DNA from: Solimicrobium sp040544425
GTDB taxonomy: Bacteria > Pseudomonadota > Gammaproteobacteria > Burkholderiales > Burkholderiaceae_D
Assembly: GCA_040544425.1 (NCBI GenBank)
Contig: JBEONO010000031.1
Span: forward strand, 1 to 22,432
Length of the DNA stretch: 22,432 bases
Direction of reading: 5' to 3'
Shown here: in pieces, positions 22,133 through 22,432 of the stretch
How positions within the stretch are numbered: the first letter of the stretch is position 1
Layout of the letters: each line of letters opens with the position of its first letter
The notes under the pieces: model-generated
Database searches by the model: none
What the model was told of the DNA's origin: nothing
Seen by the model: only the letters and a program-made list of their open reading frames with translations
Made by a program: the position numbers and the translations under genes

Positions 22133-22164
22133 TGACGGGGTCGGTTCGGTAGCGCGCATTTGGT
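22133..22164 (-). promoter_or_regulatory. Orphan copy of the TGTGCGC-ACCGAAC-CGACC element
   Basis: ATGCGCGCTACCGAACCGACC on the minus strand is nearly identical to the element at 21859, but the hexamer 22 nt downstream is CGCTCT, which is not a -10, and no gene follows; the inverted repeat at 22031 occupies the space. Likely a displaced or inactivated copy. The rest of 21860-22339 shows no gene that I can support. Confidence 0.45.
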
Positions 22165-22339
22165 CGTAAGTCAATTTTTGCATTTTCGCAGGTTGCAATC
22201 ATTTTCAAAATTTCCGATCAGAACTGCGGACGAGGAAAAATTGCAGTAATAATACCTATGAAAATATAGGCCTCCACTTGCAGCCTCAGGATGGCGAAAT
22301 CAAACTCCCCCACCGTAACCCCTTCAATAGTCAATATTA

Positions 22340-22432
22340 TAGTGGTCCCAGGATTTGAGACAGTAACCGCAGGGTAGTTTAAGCTGTTGTCTTGAAAAGG
22401 ATGACAGCAAATGAGTGAAAGTAAAAAGCGCA
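22340..22432 (+). mobile_element. Left end of a probable IS3-family element (partial)
   Basis: TAGTGGTCCCAGGATTTGAGACAG looks like an IS3-type terminal inverted repeat, shown here in part: AGTGGTCCCAGGATTTGAG. It is followed after about 50 bp by a short leader with AAAGGATGAC and an ATG at 22411. Compare AGTGGACCCA at the other window edge. The right end is outside the window, so the family is inferred from the end sequence and the start of the frame. Confidence 0.5.
22411..22432 (+). CDS. Start of a probable transposase OrfA (7 codons, partial)
   Basis: ATG at 22411 with AAGGATG upstream opens MSESKKR, the usual basic start of IS3-type OrfA helix-turn-helix proteins. Only seven residues are visible, so the call rests on position behind the terminal repeat at 22340. 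Confidence 0.4.

Noticed and set aside
21977..22208. Two overlapping minus-strand frames of 62-73 residues
   Set aside because: They run across the inverted-repeat element and the orphan promoter element; composition is not protein-like and no ribosome site is present.

Overview
The window looks like chromosomal DNA from a betaproteobacterium, probably Burkholderiales of the Oxalobacteraceae type. This is inference: base composition is fairly balanced, and the gene families are ones common in that group (DUF883, DUF4398/OmpA lipoprotein, 'translational machinery protein' family, PPK2, lmo0937-type small membrane protein). No rRNA, tRNA, CRISPR array or prophage was seen. Insertion-sequence ends appear to bound the window on both sides: a probable IS end at 1-97 cuts a sensor kinase, and the start of a probable IS3-type element lies at 22340-22432.

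Layout. (1) 1-5315, minus strand: a PAS-PAS-HisKA sensor kinase that loses its ATPase domain at an IS-like junction, preceded by a 1209-residue hybrid kinase with six PAS-like domains, two of them a near-identical tandem duplication. (2) 5580-8187, plus strand: a persulfide/sulfide detoxification operon (ETHE1-like metallo-beta-lactamase-fold dioxygenase, two YeeE/YedE half-transporters, rhodanese) with a clear sigma70 promoter and an end hairpin. (3) 8265-12247: an orphan ribbon-helix-helix protein, an MscS channel fused to a degenerate cyclic-nucleotide domain, a BON-VIT1 operon behind a perfect FNR box, and a DUF1003 membrane protein. (4) 12314-15474: a divergent pair of stress operons. The minus operon has a Spy-like periplasmic protein and an exported His/Asp-rich protein. 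The plus operon has a small protein, a translational-machinery-type protein, PPK2 and two small proteins. (5) 15730-18052: a major OmpA porin, then a 294-bp tandem repeat array carrying inverted-repeat (MITE-like) elements, then a small coiled-coil gene. (6) 18239-19478: an FNR-class regulator without Fe-S cysteines and a tiny two-helix membrane protein. (7) 19559-21765, minus: a four-gene operon of DUF4398 lipoprotein, DUF4398-OmpA lipoprotein, ferritin-like protein and DUF883 protein.

How the parts fit. The window is a low-oxygen/envelope-stress island. The FNR-class protein (18239-19045) keeps the E-x-x-S-R recognition-helix signature for TTGAT-N4-ATCAA, and exactly that site sits at 10181-10194, placed to activate the BON-VIT1 operon. 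The most interesting signal is a second, unassigned promoter architecture. A CCGAAC-like element (ACCGAAC, GGCGAAC or ACCGTAC), usually preceded by a TGTGYGY-like stretch, lies exactly 22 nt before a -10-like hexamer in front of four separate transcription units: the Spy/His-rich operon, the PPK2 operon, the lmo0937-type gene and the DUF4398-OmpA-ferritin-DUF883 operon. A fifth, orphan copy lies at 22133-22164. This points to one regulator or alternative sigma factor coordinating envelope, iron-storage and polyphosphate/nucleotide stress functions.
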